A stretch of DNA of 64,000 nucleotides from Myxococcus stipitatus (GTDB taxonomy: Bacteria > Myxococcota > Myxococcia > Myxococcales > Myxococcaceae), in the NCBI RefSeq assembly GCF_021412625.1, contig NZ_JAKCFI010000001.1:124001-188000 (forward strand), in the 5' to 3' direction. Below are positions 44,225 to 52,033 of the stretch, in pieces (position 1 is the first letter of the stretch; the number at the start of each line of letters is the position of its first letter). The notes under the pieces were generated by a model. It saw nothing but the letters and a program-made list of their open reading frames with translations, was not told the origin of the DNA and ran no database searches. The translations under genes and the position numbers were made by a program.

Positions 44225-44550
44225 GCGCGGCTCCGAGGAGGCGGCCGTCCCAACAGGGGCGCCCAGTCCTTGGTGTCGAGCTGGTGGGTAGGGCGGAGGC
44301 GCCCGGCTCATGGTGGAGGGGGCTCGGCCCCGTCGAGTCCTCGTGGGGTGCGCCAGGGTTCCGTTCATCGTCGCAGGGGGCCGCCGGACTTCGTCGGGAC
44401 GCGAGCCCGGGGGTGGTCGACCACCCATGGTTTGGTACCGGAAAGTCGTGTGCTCCGTTTGCTCACGGCGCGCCCGCACGTGCATCGACCCTTGAGACCT
44501 TTTATCCTGGAAAGGCCGTTCATCTCGGCAAAACACTCCAGGAGGCACAC
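44225..44550. other. Intergenic region upstream of a Cys-rich lipoprotein
   Basis: 326 bases without a gene. It contains the perfect 16-base palindrome GGGTGGTCGACCACCC (44,411-44,426), which lies 125 bases before the lipoprotein start and may be an operator. Confidence 0.4.
44411..44426. promoter_or_regulatory. Perfect 16-base palindrome
   Basis: GGGTGGTCGACCACCC is fully self-complementary and stands in a non-coding stretch upstream of the lipoprotein gene at 44,551. A dimeric repressor or activator could bind here; no match to a named operator is claimed. Confidence 0.35.
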
Positions 44551-44934
44551 ATGCGGATGAAGACCCTTGTCATGGGCATCATGCTGGTCGCGGGGCTGCT
44601 GACGGGTTGTGGTGGCATCGAGGACACCGAAATCGGGTCCGCTCCGCTCAACGGCGATGAGAGCGGCGAGGTCTCGGCCATGGCCTGTAGCGACTGCCCC
44701 TGGCTCTTCGTGCGGTGTATGTCGCGCGCCCAGACGCCCGAGGCCGAGCAGGCGTGCGAGGAGTCCCGCGCGCTGTGCGAGGAGACCTTCTGCTATCCCG
44801 TTCGTCAGGCCAGCGTGTGCTCGGATGCGTGCGATTCGAGGCTCAACACCTGCCTGCGGCTCGGCACCGTCCACATGCTCGTCTGCTTCAGCCGCCACGA
44901 CGAGTGCATGATGAACTGCCCCATCGAGGAGTAG
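44551..44934 (+). CDS. Small Cys-rich lipoprotein
   Basis: A 127-residue lipoprotein (GLLTGCGG lipobox). After a short linker it has 12 Cys residues in about 85 positions (CSDC, CSDACDS, CMMNC), an even number suggesting six disulfides and a compact, stable extracytoplasmic fold. Function unknown. AGGAGG seven bases before the ATG. Two other short Cys-rich lipoproteins lie nearby (45,094 and 51,212). Confidence 0.8.
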   Translation: MRMKTLVMGIMLVAGLLTGCGGIEDTEIGSAPLNGDESGEVSAMACSDCPWLFVRCMSRAQTPEAEQACEESRALCEETFCYPVRQASVCSDACDSRLNTCLRLGTVHMLVCFSRHDECMMNCPIEE

Positions 44935-45093
44935 CGGACGCCGCCGCGCTGGAGGCTCAGGTCCCCCGGCGCGGCAGGCGACCAGCCAACTGGCGGAGGG
45001 CCCCTGTCCGGGAACTCGAGCCGGGTTCCCTCCACGCGGACGCGCCGCGATGACCCGAGAGTGGAGGGCACGCTCACCCGGGGAGTCATCCGG

Positions 45094-45447
45094 TCAGCAG
45101 AACTGCTTGCACACCTGAACCGACGAGACCGGGCGGGTCGTCGCGCTGCTCCCACAGACGTACTGCTCGGCGCCGCACTGCTCGTGGTACCACTGGCTGC
45201 CGGCCTGGAACTGCTTGCAGGTCCAGAACTTCCACTGGTAGCTGCCCGCGCCGCACGAGGGAGACGGGAGCCCGGCGGTGCCCCACTCCCGACAATCATA
45301 CTGATACGTGCCCACCGCACAGGCCCGTTGTTCCACTGCGCCCACGGTGTCCTCGGAGCCCTGCGTCTCGGACTCGGCGCCGCCGCAGGCGCTCGCGCTG
45401 GCCACCACCGCCCCCAGGAACAACGCACGCACGAACTGCTTCGACAT
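45094..45447 (-). CDS. Small Cys-rich lipoprotein
   Basis: A 117-residue lipoprotein (VVASASACGG lipobox). The mature part has eight Cys residues with Tyr/Trp-rich spacing (CAVGTYQYDC, CGAGSYQWKFWTC, CGAEQYVC), a repeat-like arrangement suggesting four disulfides. Function unknown. GGAG lies seven bases before the ATG at 45,447. Its neighbour at 44,551 is convergent. Confidence 0.8.
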   Translation of the reverse strand: MSKQFVRALFLGAVVASASACGGAESETQGSEDTVGAVEQRACAVGTYQYDCREWGTAGLPSPSCGAGSYQWKFWTCKQFQAGSQWYHEQCGAEQYVCGSSATTRPVSSVQVCKQFC

Positions 45448-45752
45448 GGCTCGACTCCATCGGTTGTGTGTCGCCCCGCCGGCCACGCGAGGTCTCCGCG
45501 AGCGAAGCCAGGCTCGTCCGGCGAGCCGTTGCGTTATCCCAGACGGGCCTTCACGCCAGGGGTTGAGCCGAATCAAGGCCGATCAAGACGGATGAGACAG
45601 GCCCTCGCGGGGCGCCGCGCGAGTTCCACCTCACCGCGTGGGTCGCTCCGGTGGTGCGATACCTCCGTGACGTCCCGGAGCGCGACCCGGGTCTGCCTCC
45701 GCGTGGTCGAAGGTCGCCATGCTCGCCATCGAGAGGGGGAGGCAGCCCGTGC
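45448..45752. other. Intergenic region without clear features
   Basis: 305 bases between two minus-strand genes. No gene, terminator or clear promoter was recognised; it should contain the promoter of the Cys-rich lipoprotein at its left side. Confidence 0.3.
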
Positions 45753-47651
45753 TCAGGGTTTGGGGACGAACTTCAGCCCCAGCACGCCGACGGGGAGCGG
45801 TTCGGTGGAGACCTGTCGCTCCGAGAGGCAGGTGTCCGGGGGCGCGTCCGCGCCGGTGCGTGCACGGGCCGTCACCGTGACCTGTCCCACGAAGCACAAG
45901 CCCTTCGTCAGGGGCACGGTGAAGCTCCCATCGGCGTCCACGGTGACGACGCGGGGGCTCAGCAAGCAGCCCCCGCCGGGCTGGCAGTTCAACAGCTCGG
46001 GCGCGATGGGAAGTCCGCAGGCCAGTGACGACTGGGTGGCCTCCCGCGTGGCCTGGAGGGACAGGGCGACCTGCGTCCCCACGGGGAAGAGGGCTCCGTT
46101 CGGTGCGTACAGCCGCCCGGTGAGCTGGGCTTCGGGGGTTCCGTCCGCGCCCACCTCCAGCGTCGACCGGGCGGTGAGCAACTGGCCCCCCGTGGGCCAT
46201 ATCTCATCCAGCCGCCAGCTCGTCGCGCCCCGGAAGGCGTCACCCAGGAGCACCTGGACCGCGACGTTTCGAGCCTGAGGGGCCTCCTCCAGCCGCAAGG
46301 GCACGAGCAGCTTGCCGGTCTCGTCGAGCTGCGCCTGCAGCTCGGCGGCCCCGTTGTCGAAGAGCCCTCCAAAGGCTTTCAGGCGGACCGTGGCCCTGGG
46401 TTCGTCGGCCAGCAGGACGGCCACTCCCACGTCCCGGCAGCGAGCCAGGACCTCGCCCGCGGCACGACGGATGGTCGAGACGGGCGAGGAGAAGTCCACC
46501 TGTGGGAGCGTCGAATCCGGGGCGACGAAGACGATGCGCGCGTCTCGCGGCCCGCGCAGCCGGATGATGGGGCGCGCCGTGACGGGGGGAAGGTCTCCCA
46601 CGCGGGCGCGCAACCGCCATTCACGGCCAGGCTGTTTCGGTGCCGTCAAGTCCATGCGATGGATGGCGAACCCCGCCTCGGTGGTGAACGGTGTCGCCTC
46701 ACTGGGGGTGGTTTCCTCGATGTCGTCCAGGACGGAGGAGATCAGCACCCGCTGGTTGCGGAGCTTCTCCGGGACGCGGACCCACACCGTGACTCGGCTG
46801 ATGCCCGCGACGAGCTCGCACGTCGGGTCGGTGCATCCATCCACCAGGACCGCCGTGGCGGGCGGGTCGAGGACCACGTCTCGGACGGGGAGCTGGTACG
46901 TCCCGATGGTGCCCTCGAAACGCCAGTGCTCGCCCGCGGCCGTGGGGACCTCGATGCGGGTGCCGCCGACGAGCCGGTGGTCCACCCGCTTCAGGTGGAC
47001 GGTGTGTTCCGTGGTCTGGCCGCGCACCTTGGAGAGGATGGTCGCCTGGGTGCCCAGGCCATTCGATGCCTCCACGACGAGGTCCACCTCACCCACGCCT
47101 GATGGAATCGCGGGACAACCACTGGCATTGCAACTCCCCACGCGGAGGTCGAGCAGCTCCGGGAGTTGGAGCGGGATGGGGTCGGACCGCCGCTCGTAGG
47201 TGCCGCTCCCGACGAGGAGCGCGAGACGACGGGCTTGCTGCGCGGGGACATCGAACTGCGTCACCGCCGCGTATTCGTGGGCGTGCTCCCCGGCGAGCTC
47301 TTCGCGCACCAGCGTCTGCTCCGGAGTCTGGAGCACGTCGTCGAGCTCGAACTTGAGGGTGGGTGCTGTCACTTTCGCCAGGTCCTCGAACTCCAGGCCC
47401 ACGTAGTGGGCCGTGACGCGGAGCTTGTCGGAGGCTTGTCGGAGCTTGCACTCCGGGCCTTCGTCGTCCTCCAGGGGTGGGCAGCTCTCCAGGCCGAGCG
47501 CAGGTGGCGGCGCGGGCAGGACGCCGCAGGCGGCGAAGCACTGTCGCTGCGCATCCCAGCGCTCGAAGTAGAGGGTGGGCCCCGTCACCAACTCCACGGG
47601 GTCGTGGCATCCAACGCAGACCAGGGCCAGCAGGAATGCACGTCGCTTCAT
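45753..47651 (-). CDS. Large hypothetical lipoprotein of an envelope operon
   Basis: Not recognised. A 632-residue lipoprotein (ALVCVGCHDP lipobox) that is beta-rich throughout, with repeated segments of about 90-100 residues that look like Ig-like modules, several Cys pairs (CTDPTC, CNASGC, CQPGGGC) and a VDADGSFTVPL segment typical of carboxypeptidase-regulatory-like folds. It probably stands at the cell surface. It is 46 bases downstream of a small Ig-like gene and shares its strand. Confidence 0.72.
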   Translation of the reverse strand: MKRRAFLLALVCVGCHDPVELVTGPTLYFERWDAQRQCFAACGVLPAPPPALGLESCPPLEDDEGPECKLRQASDKLRVTAHYVGLEFEDLAKVTAPTLKFELDDVLQTPEQTLVREELAGEHAHEYAAVTQFDVPAQQARRLALLVGSGTYERRSDPIPLQLPELLDLRVGSCNASGCPAIPSGVGEVDLVVEASNGLGTQATILSKVRGQTTEHTVHLKRVDHRLVGGTRIEVPTAAGEHWRFEGTIGTYQLPVRDVVLDPPATAVLVDGCTDPTCELVAGISRVTVWVRVPEKLRNQRVLISSVLDDIEETTPSEATPFTTEAGFAIHRMDLTAPKQPGREWRLRARVGDLPPVTARPIIRLRGPRDARIVFVAPDSTLPQVDFSSPVSTIRRAAGEVLARCRDVGVAVLLADEPRATVRLKAFGGLFDNGAAELQAQLDETGKLLVPLRLEEAPQARNVAVQVLLGDAFRGATSWRLDEIWPTGGQLLTARSTLEVGADGTPEAQLTGRLYAPNGALFPVGTQVALSLQATREATQSSLACGLPIAPELLNCQPGGGCLLSPRVVTVDADGSFTVPLTKGLCFVGQVTVTARARTGADAPPDTCLSERQVSTEPLPVGVLGLKFVPKP

Positions 47652-47697
47652 GGCGTCTCCAGGAGAGAGGTTGGGTATGGGAATGGGAGCGTCCGGG

Positions 47698-48027
47698 TCA
47701 CGGAACGCCGGGGATGGGAGCCTTCACGGCGACTCGAGGGACCGCGCGGAGAACCTCGACGTGAGTCACGTAGATTGCGCCACCCAGGGACCACTCCACG
47801 CGACAGATGGCGCCGAGCGCCTCCTGGCTCCGTGTAAAGGTGATGTCGAACGTCTCTCGGTCGGGGTCCATCAGACGGACACTCGTGGGGGAGACGCTGA
47901 AACCGTTGCTGGGTTTGATGCGCAGGATATCGGCTCCGTCCTTCACGTACGTGATGGTGGCGCGAGCGACTTCGCCCGAATGGACTGGGTCGGGGTTGAC
48001 ATTGACGCTGATGATTTGATTGGGCAT
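47698..48027 (-). CDS. Small Ig-like/beta-sandwich hypothetical protein
   Basis: A 109-residue protein without signal peptide (MPNQIISVNVNPDPVHSGEVARATITYVKDG ... FDITFTRS), in the style of an Ig-like or inclusion/virus-coat-type beta-sandwich. Family not recognised. It sits seven bases behind the upstream outer-membrane-like gene and 46 bases ahead of the large lipoprotein gene. Confidence 0.65.
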   Translation of the reverse strand: MPNQIISVNVNPDPVHSGEVARATITYVKDGADILRIKPSNGFSVSPTSVRLMDPDRETFDITFTRSQEALGAICRVEWSLGGAIYVTHVEVLRAVPRVAVKAPIPGVP

Positions 48028-48034
48028 GTCATCC

Positions 48035-50224
48035 TCACTGATTGGGAGATGCGGGGGCGGTCCGAGAGGTAATCAACCCGGGGATGTTGAGCTGCACGCC
48101 AATACTGACGAAGTGGGTTACGAGCCACCGAGGCTGCTCTTGAGACAGCGTGGAGCGCCGTTCGCCCACGAAGGCCGCGCCATAGGAGATGCTGGTCCAT
48201 GGGGCGAGGTGGAAGGCCAGGGCCGCGAAGAACGGGGCCGGAAGGTCAGGCGGGGCTCCCAATCGCTCCTGGGGCCCGAAGGGCGCGGTGAGGACTCCGA
48301 GTTGCAGCGCGAATGCTCGCGACCAGTCCCTTTTCCCATTGCTCCACATCGGGTCGTTCACCGGGTTCGGGTAGGCCGTGAGTTCGATGCCGAAGCTGAT
48401 TCGAGCCGCGCTCTTGATGTTCTCCGCCGGCAGGTAGCCATAGCCGAGGAAGGGAGTGATGTACTGCTCGACATAGCTGGTCTGGGTCAGCGGGACGTCA
48501 CCCGCCTCGGTGACGACCGGCGTCTCGATGCGCGTGTTCGCGATCCTCAGCACGGACTCTCGCTCCGATTCACGCCAGTTCTTGACCGCCGCGACGTAGC
48601 TCTGCAGCGAGTCTCCGAGCAACTTCAAAGCCCCGCTTCTTTCAGTGGACTGCTCATCCACATTCGCCACGATGGCCGATGGCCACAAACGCGATTCGTC
48701 TTTCACTGAAGGACAGGCCATCTCGGGCCTTTTGGTGCCTGAGTCGGGCGTGGGAGTGGGTTGTGTGAGCACCTGGCGAGATATCCACTCGCCCAGCAAT
48801 GCCAGTATCTCCTGTTCCGTGCTGCGCAAGGACGCGGCGCGGGGTGTTTTCCCGGCTCTCTGGCAGGCTTCGCGCGCCCGCTGTTCGAATTGCGTGAGGG
48901 CGTTGATCCTTGCCTGCAAGTCCTGGATGAATGTCTCGTCGTCGCTCTTGAGCTCGAGCAGGAACATCTCGTTGTGATCGGTTTCCAGACCCATGCTCGT
49001 CTTGGCTCGTGCGGCGACGACGACCGCATCCTCGTACGAGTTCTCCGTTCGTATCCGCGCTGCCCCGTATTCGAGGACGTCGCGCAGGGAGAGTTCAGTC
49101 CCGAGAACAGGCACTCCTGTGAGGTCGATATCGACGTCGTCGAAATCGCTCGGTTTCGCGGGGCTCGCCGATGATGCGAAGACGATGCCCTCGAGGTCAG
49201 CTCGGATTCTCAGGTGCGTGACCGTCAGCGTGTTGTAGATGAATGCCGTGCCGTTCCAGCGGAGTTCCTTGCCATTTTCTACCAGGAGCTTGGCGATGGC
49301 TCGTGCGAGCGCGTCGTCTTGAATGCTCAGGAAGTCGCCGCTGGGTCGCCAGCCACGAACATTTTCGTGAAGGGTGAGCAACTGCGACCAATTCGTGAGC
49401 GCGGTGTTGACGACATTGGGTGCACGGGTGAGGGCCTCGACGGCCGTGACGAGCTTGGTTCGCACGTAGTGCTTGAGCTCGTTGATGCTTTGCATCCGTT
49501 CTGCCGTGGAGTCCTGTTCGTCGAGGTTCAGCTTCTGGGAGAGCTCACGACCCAGTTCCTTCGTGAGTTCCTCGTCGAGGCACGTCGCCGGGTCTGACTG
49601 ACAAGTCGTGTCGGGTCGTCCCGCGTTCTGGTCCCTGCGCCGCGCTGCGTAGCGGAGTGCCAGTGTGCGGACCGTCTCGAAGTCTTCCCGGGTCTCCGTC
49701 ACCTTTCGATAGAGGAAGAGGCAGTAATGGCTCCCCTCCGTGAAGAAGTCGGGCGCGGAGATCAACACGCTGAAGCGAGCGCTCTTGCCTTCCTCTTCGG
49801 GCGGGCGCTTCCAGCCGGAAGGAACATAGGCGTCGTGGTCCCAGCGCAGGTCGCTGAAGATGGGGTCTCGAGGATTCGACTGCCAGAGTTCGTCGACTTC
49901 GATACGACCCGTCTTCTTGCCCAACGGTGTGCTCTTCGGATTCGTATCGAGCACGAGGGCATTGCGAACCTGCTGGCAGTCGTCTGCCTCATTGAATTCG
50001 AAGACGCGCGCTCCGAAGGGCGACCGTTGGTAGCGCACGAACACCGGCCACACCTCCATCACCGAAGGGGGCACGTCTCCTTCCATGTAGAAGGACTTCC
50101 TCACGGGCAGAGGCGCCTTGGGTCCGGCGGGGCCGATCTCGACCTTGTCGATGTCCGCTGCGTGCACGATGCCAGGGGCCGCCAGGCCGGCGGCGAGCAC
50201 TGCCAGTGCCAGGATGATTCTCAT
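48035..50224 (-). CDS. Exported hypothetical protein, possibly outer-membrane
   Basis: Not recognised. A 729-residue protein with a signal peptide (residues 1-22), a helical middle (about 180-330 and 480-580) and a C-terminal part (about 610-715) with alternating beta-like segments (FLGYGYLPAENIKSAARISFGIELTAYP; WLVTHFVSIGVQLNIPG) like an outer-membrane barrel. GAGG lies before the ATG at 50,224; the frame runs on to 50,452 without support. First gene of a three-gene minus-strand unit. Upstream palindromes at 50,428 and 50,510 may control it. Confidence 0.72.
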   Translation of the reverse strand: MRIILALAVLAAGLAAPGIVHAADIDKVEIGPAGPKAPLPVRKSFYMEGDVPPSVMEVWPVFVRYQRSPFGARVFEFNEADDCQQVRNALVLDTNPKSTPLGKKTGRIEVDELWQSNPRDPIFSDLRWDHDAYVPSGWKRPPEEEGKSARFSVLISAPDFFTEGSHYCLFLYRKVTETREDFETVRTLALRYAARRRDQNAGRPDTTCQSDPATCLDEELTKELGRELSQKLNLDEQDSTAERMQSINELKHYVRTKLVTAVEALTRAPNVVNTALTNWSQLLTLHENVRGWRPSGDFLSIQDDALARAIAKLLVENGKELRWNGTAFIYNTLTVTHLRIRADLEGIVFASSASPAKPSDFDDVDIDLTGVPVLGTELSLRDVLEYGAARIRTENSYEDAVVVAARAKTSMGLETDHNEMFLLELKSDDETFIQDLQARINALTQFEQRAREACQRAGKTPRAASLRSTEQEILALLGEWISRQVLTQPTPTPDSGTKRPEMACPSVKDESRLWPSAIVANVDEQSTERSGALKLLGDSLQSYVAAVKNWRESERESVLRIANTRIETPVVTEAGDVPLTQTSYVEQYITPFLGYGYLPAENIKSAARISFGIELTAYPNPVNDPMWSNGKRDWSRAFALQLGVLTAPFGPQERLGAPPDLPAPFFAALAFHLAPWTSISYGAAFVGERRSTLSQEQPRWLVTHFVSIGVQLNIPGLITSRTAPASPNQ

Positions 50225-50427
50225 GTTCAGCCTCGTTTGACGGGGGTGCGGCGTTCCATGGGGGAAGAGTGGGGCGGGCAGGGGATGCCCCGAGATGCGG
50301 TCTCGCGCTGTCCGCCCGGAAGCGGTTCGTCCTCGAGCACAGCCTCGAATCAGCGGTGAGTGGCCATGGGCCGCGGTTTGGTGACGTGACCAAGGCGTCC
50401 ACGTCGCCAGAAGCCGCCCGGAGCCAC

Positions 50428-50445
50428 TGTCCACCCGAGTGGACA
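50428..50445. promoter_or_regulatory. Palindromic site TGTCCAC-N4-GTGGACA (copy 1)
   Basis: Seven-base arms around CCGA. It lies about 205 bases upstream of the start at 50,224, with a second copy 82 bases further out. The paired, nearly identical palindromes look like operator sites for one dimeric regulator. Confidence 0.45.
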
Positions 50446-50509
50446 GCAACACCGAGAGCCGGCTTGCCTCGACTCGCTGTTGCCGGGCGATGCGAGGGCC
50501 GGGGCCCCG

Positions 50510-50527
50510 TGTCCACTGGAGTGGACA
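50510..50527. promoter_or_regulatory. Palindromic site TGTCCACT-GG-AGTGGACA (copy 2)
   Basis: Eight-base perfect arms around GG, the better of the two copies. It lies 82 bases from copy 1. A partial half-site CTGTCCACTCCAC occurs near 50,816. Confidence 0.45.
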
Positions 50528-50643
50528 GCCACTCGCGGTCGCCGGGCCGTTCTACCGCTGCGCCTGCCTCGGCGGTTTGCCTCTTTTGAATCGGACGTGG
50601 TCATTGGGGCGGGCCTCGAGCCGGAGCTCGCGTGGAAGTACAG

Positions 50644-50675
50644 CTGCAATGCCTGTTGAAGGTCAGACATTGCAG
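50644..50675. repeat. Inverted repeat CTGCAATG ... CATTGCAG
   Basis: Perfect eight-base arms separated by 16 bases in non-coding DNA. It could be an operator or a weak RNA hairpin; no T-run follows on either strand. Confidence 0.35.
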
Positions 50676-51164
50676 TTGTCGAGCCAAGCGGGCTGTTGCC
50701 GGGGGCCACCCTGCGCCGTCACTGTGCGGGGCGTGAGCGCGGAGGAGAGAGAGGCTCAGCTACCGGGTTCTCTGGCTTGCTGGTGTCCGCGCGGGCAGTC
50801 CACGCGAGCGCGCGCTGTCCACTCCACTTGAGGTCGAAGTCGCTCGACGGCCCTTCCACCCAAGGTAGATGGTCGCCCAAGGCTGACGGACGGCGCGCGG
50901 TGGAGCGCTCCCGCGAGGGTTGCACCCGGACCGCTTCGCCCCTGGCTGCATTTCCCGGCGCCCGCCGAGCCACCGGCCATGATTGCCAGCGAGAAGGTGA
51001 GCGCATGCCCGTCGTATCGATGCAGCGAGCCTCGCCTCGCATTGCAGACACGGTCAGGACAAGGGACCTGTCCTCGCTCCGTTGCCGTCAGGGATTCCTC
51101 CCATGCGGCCACTGAAGCAGGAGTGATGCGGCCATTCGCGGTGGTGGAAATGGCGGATACGGCA

Positions 51165-51196
51165 CCGGCCTTCCAGGATGGAACCTGGAAGGCCGG
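51165..51196 (-). terminator. Strong hairpin downstream of the 51,212 lipoprotein gene
   Basis: CCGGCCTTCCAGG and CCTGGAAGGCCGG form a perfect 13-bp stem with a six-base loop, 15 bases after the stop. There is no T-run, but the stem is very stable, so it probably acts as a terminator or 3' protector. Confidence 0.65.
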
Positions 51197-51211
51197 CGGA
51201 GGGAGCCTGCG

Positions 51212-51541
51212 TCAGCAGGTCTCGTTGTAGAGCTCGATGCAGACCTGCAGCACGAACTCGGGAGTGCAGGTGCTGCCCGTGCCGGTACAGAGCGGCTGGC
51301 CCGGAGGCGGGACGCACCAGTTGAGCACCACCCAGCAGGCCAGGTCGTCATCGGCTCGGCTGACGTTGGGGGGCGCCGCCACCGGGGACTGGCTACCGGG
51401 CTCGATGCTCTGGTTCACGACGGCCAGCGTCTGGTCCTCCGTCACGACCACTCCCAGGGACTCCTCGGCCACGGTCCCTTCCCCCGCACCACAGGCCATG
51501 AGCGGAATCGCCAGCAACAGGCCAATCATCAGCTTCATCAT
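51212..51541 (-). CDS. Small Cys-containing lipoprotein
   Basis: A 109-residue lipoprotein (AIPLMACGAG lipobox). A variable acidic spacer is followed by a C-terminal core with six Cys residues (ACWVVLNWC, CTGTGSTC, CIELYNETC), suggesting three disulfides. AAGGA lies six bases before the first ATG. Function unknown. A strong hairpin follows the stop codon. Confidence 0.78.
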   Translation of the reverse strand: MMKLMIGLLLAIPLMACGAGEGTVAEESLGVVVTEDQTLAVVNQSIEPGSQSPVAAPPNVSRADDDLACWVVLNWCVPPPGQPLCTGTGSTCTPEFVLQVCIELYNETC

Positions 51542-51998
51542 GGTTGTTCCTTTTTTGTTGGGGTTGACGCCTGGTGGGCGCCGCCGGTGTGAGGGTTTCG
51601 TCCGGCGGGGTATGTCTATGTTCGGGATGGGTCGGGCTCAATGCTTGCCATTCGATTGTCTTGGCGTTTGGTTGGTTTTGGACGGGCTTGGGATGGATTG
51701 TGTGCGAGCGATTGTGGTGGTGATGGCAAGCTGCGGAGGGTGTGAATGGGGCTGTAACTTCTTCTCCGCGCGGTCTGGGGATTCCCCTTACAGTCGAGAG
51801 AGCCGGCCCTGCTCGACGAGGCTTCACCCATGAGTGATGGCCACGCGCGCTCCCGCCGACCGCCTGCTCGCTCGAGAGATTCAGGACCGGAGGCCGCAGG
51901 GGTGTGGCGTGGGATTGGAAAGGTACGGAGGCCACGAGTCCGTTGCCCTGGTAGCTCTACACATGGGGCATGTCGGGGGCCTCGTCCCGGTCAGCCGC
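51542..51998. other. Intergenic region without a clear gene
   Basis: About 457 bases. A short stretch of lower GC near 51,600-51,760 has G/T-rich, repetitive composition. Open frames here lack signals or recognisable domains. It should carry the promoter of the lipoprotein at 51,541. Confidence 0.35.
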
Positions 51999-52023
51999 GG
52001 CCCGCGGCATCAGGCCGCGGGCC
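51999..52023 (-). terminator. GC-rich hairpin downstream of the VWD gene
   Basis: GGCCCGCGGC and GCCGCGGGCC form a perfect ten-base stem with a five-base loop, 11 bases after the stop at 52,034. No T-run. Confidence 0.5.
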
Positions 52024-52033
52024 GGGCATCGGC

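Larger units (their letters stand above)
50225..51164. other. Long intergenic region with dyad repeats
   Basis: About 940 bases with no convincing gene. It contains two TGTCCAC-N4-GTGGACA palindromes (50,428-50,445 and 50,510-50,527), a related half-site near 50,817, and a CTGCAATG...CATTGCAG dyad (50,644-50,675). Open frames here have no recognisable features. Confidence 0.5.
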
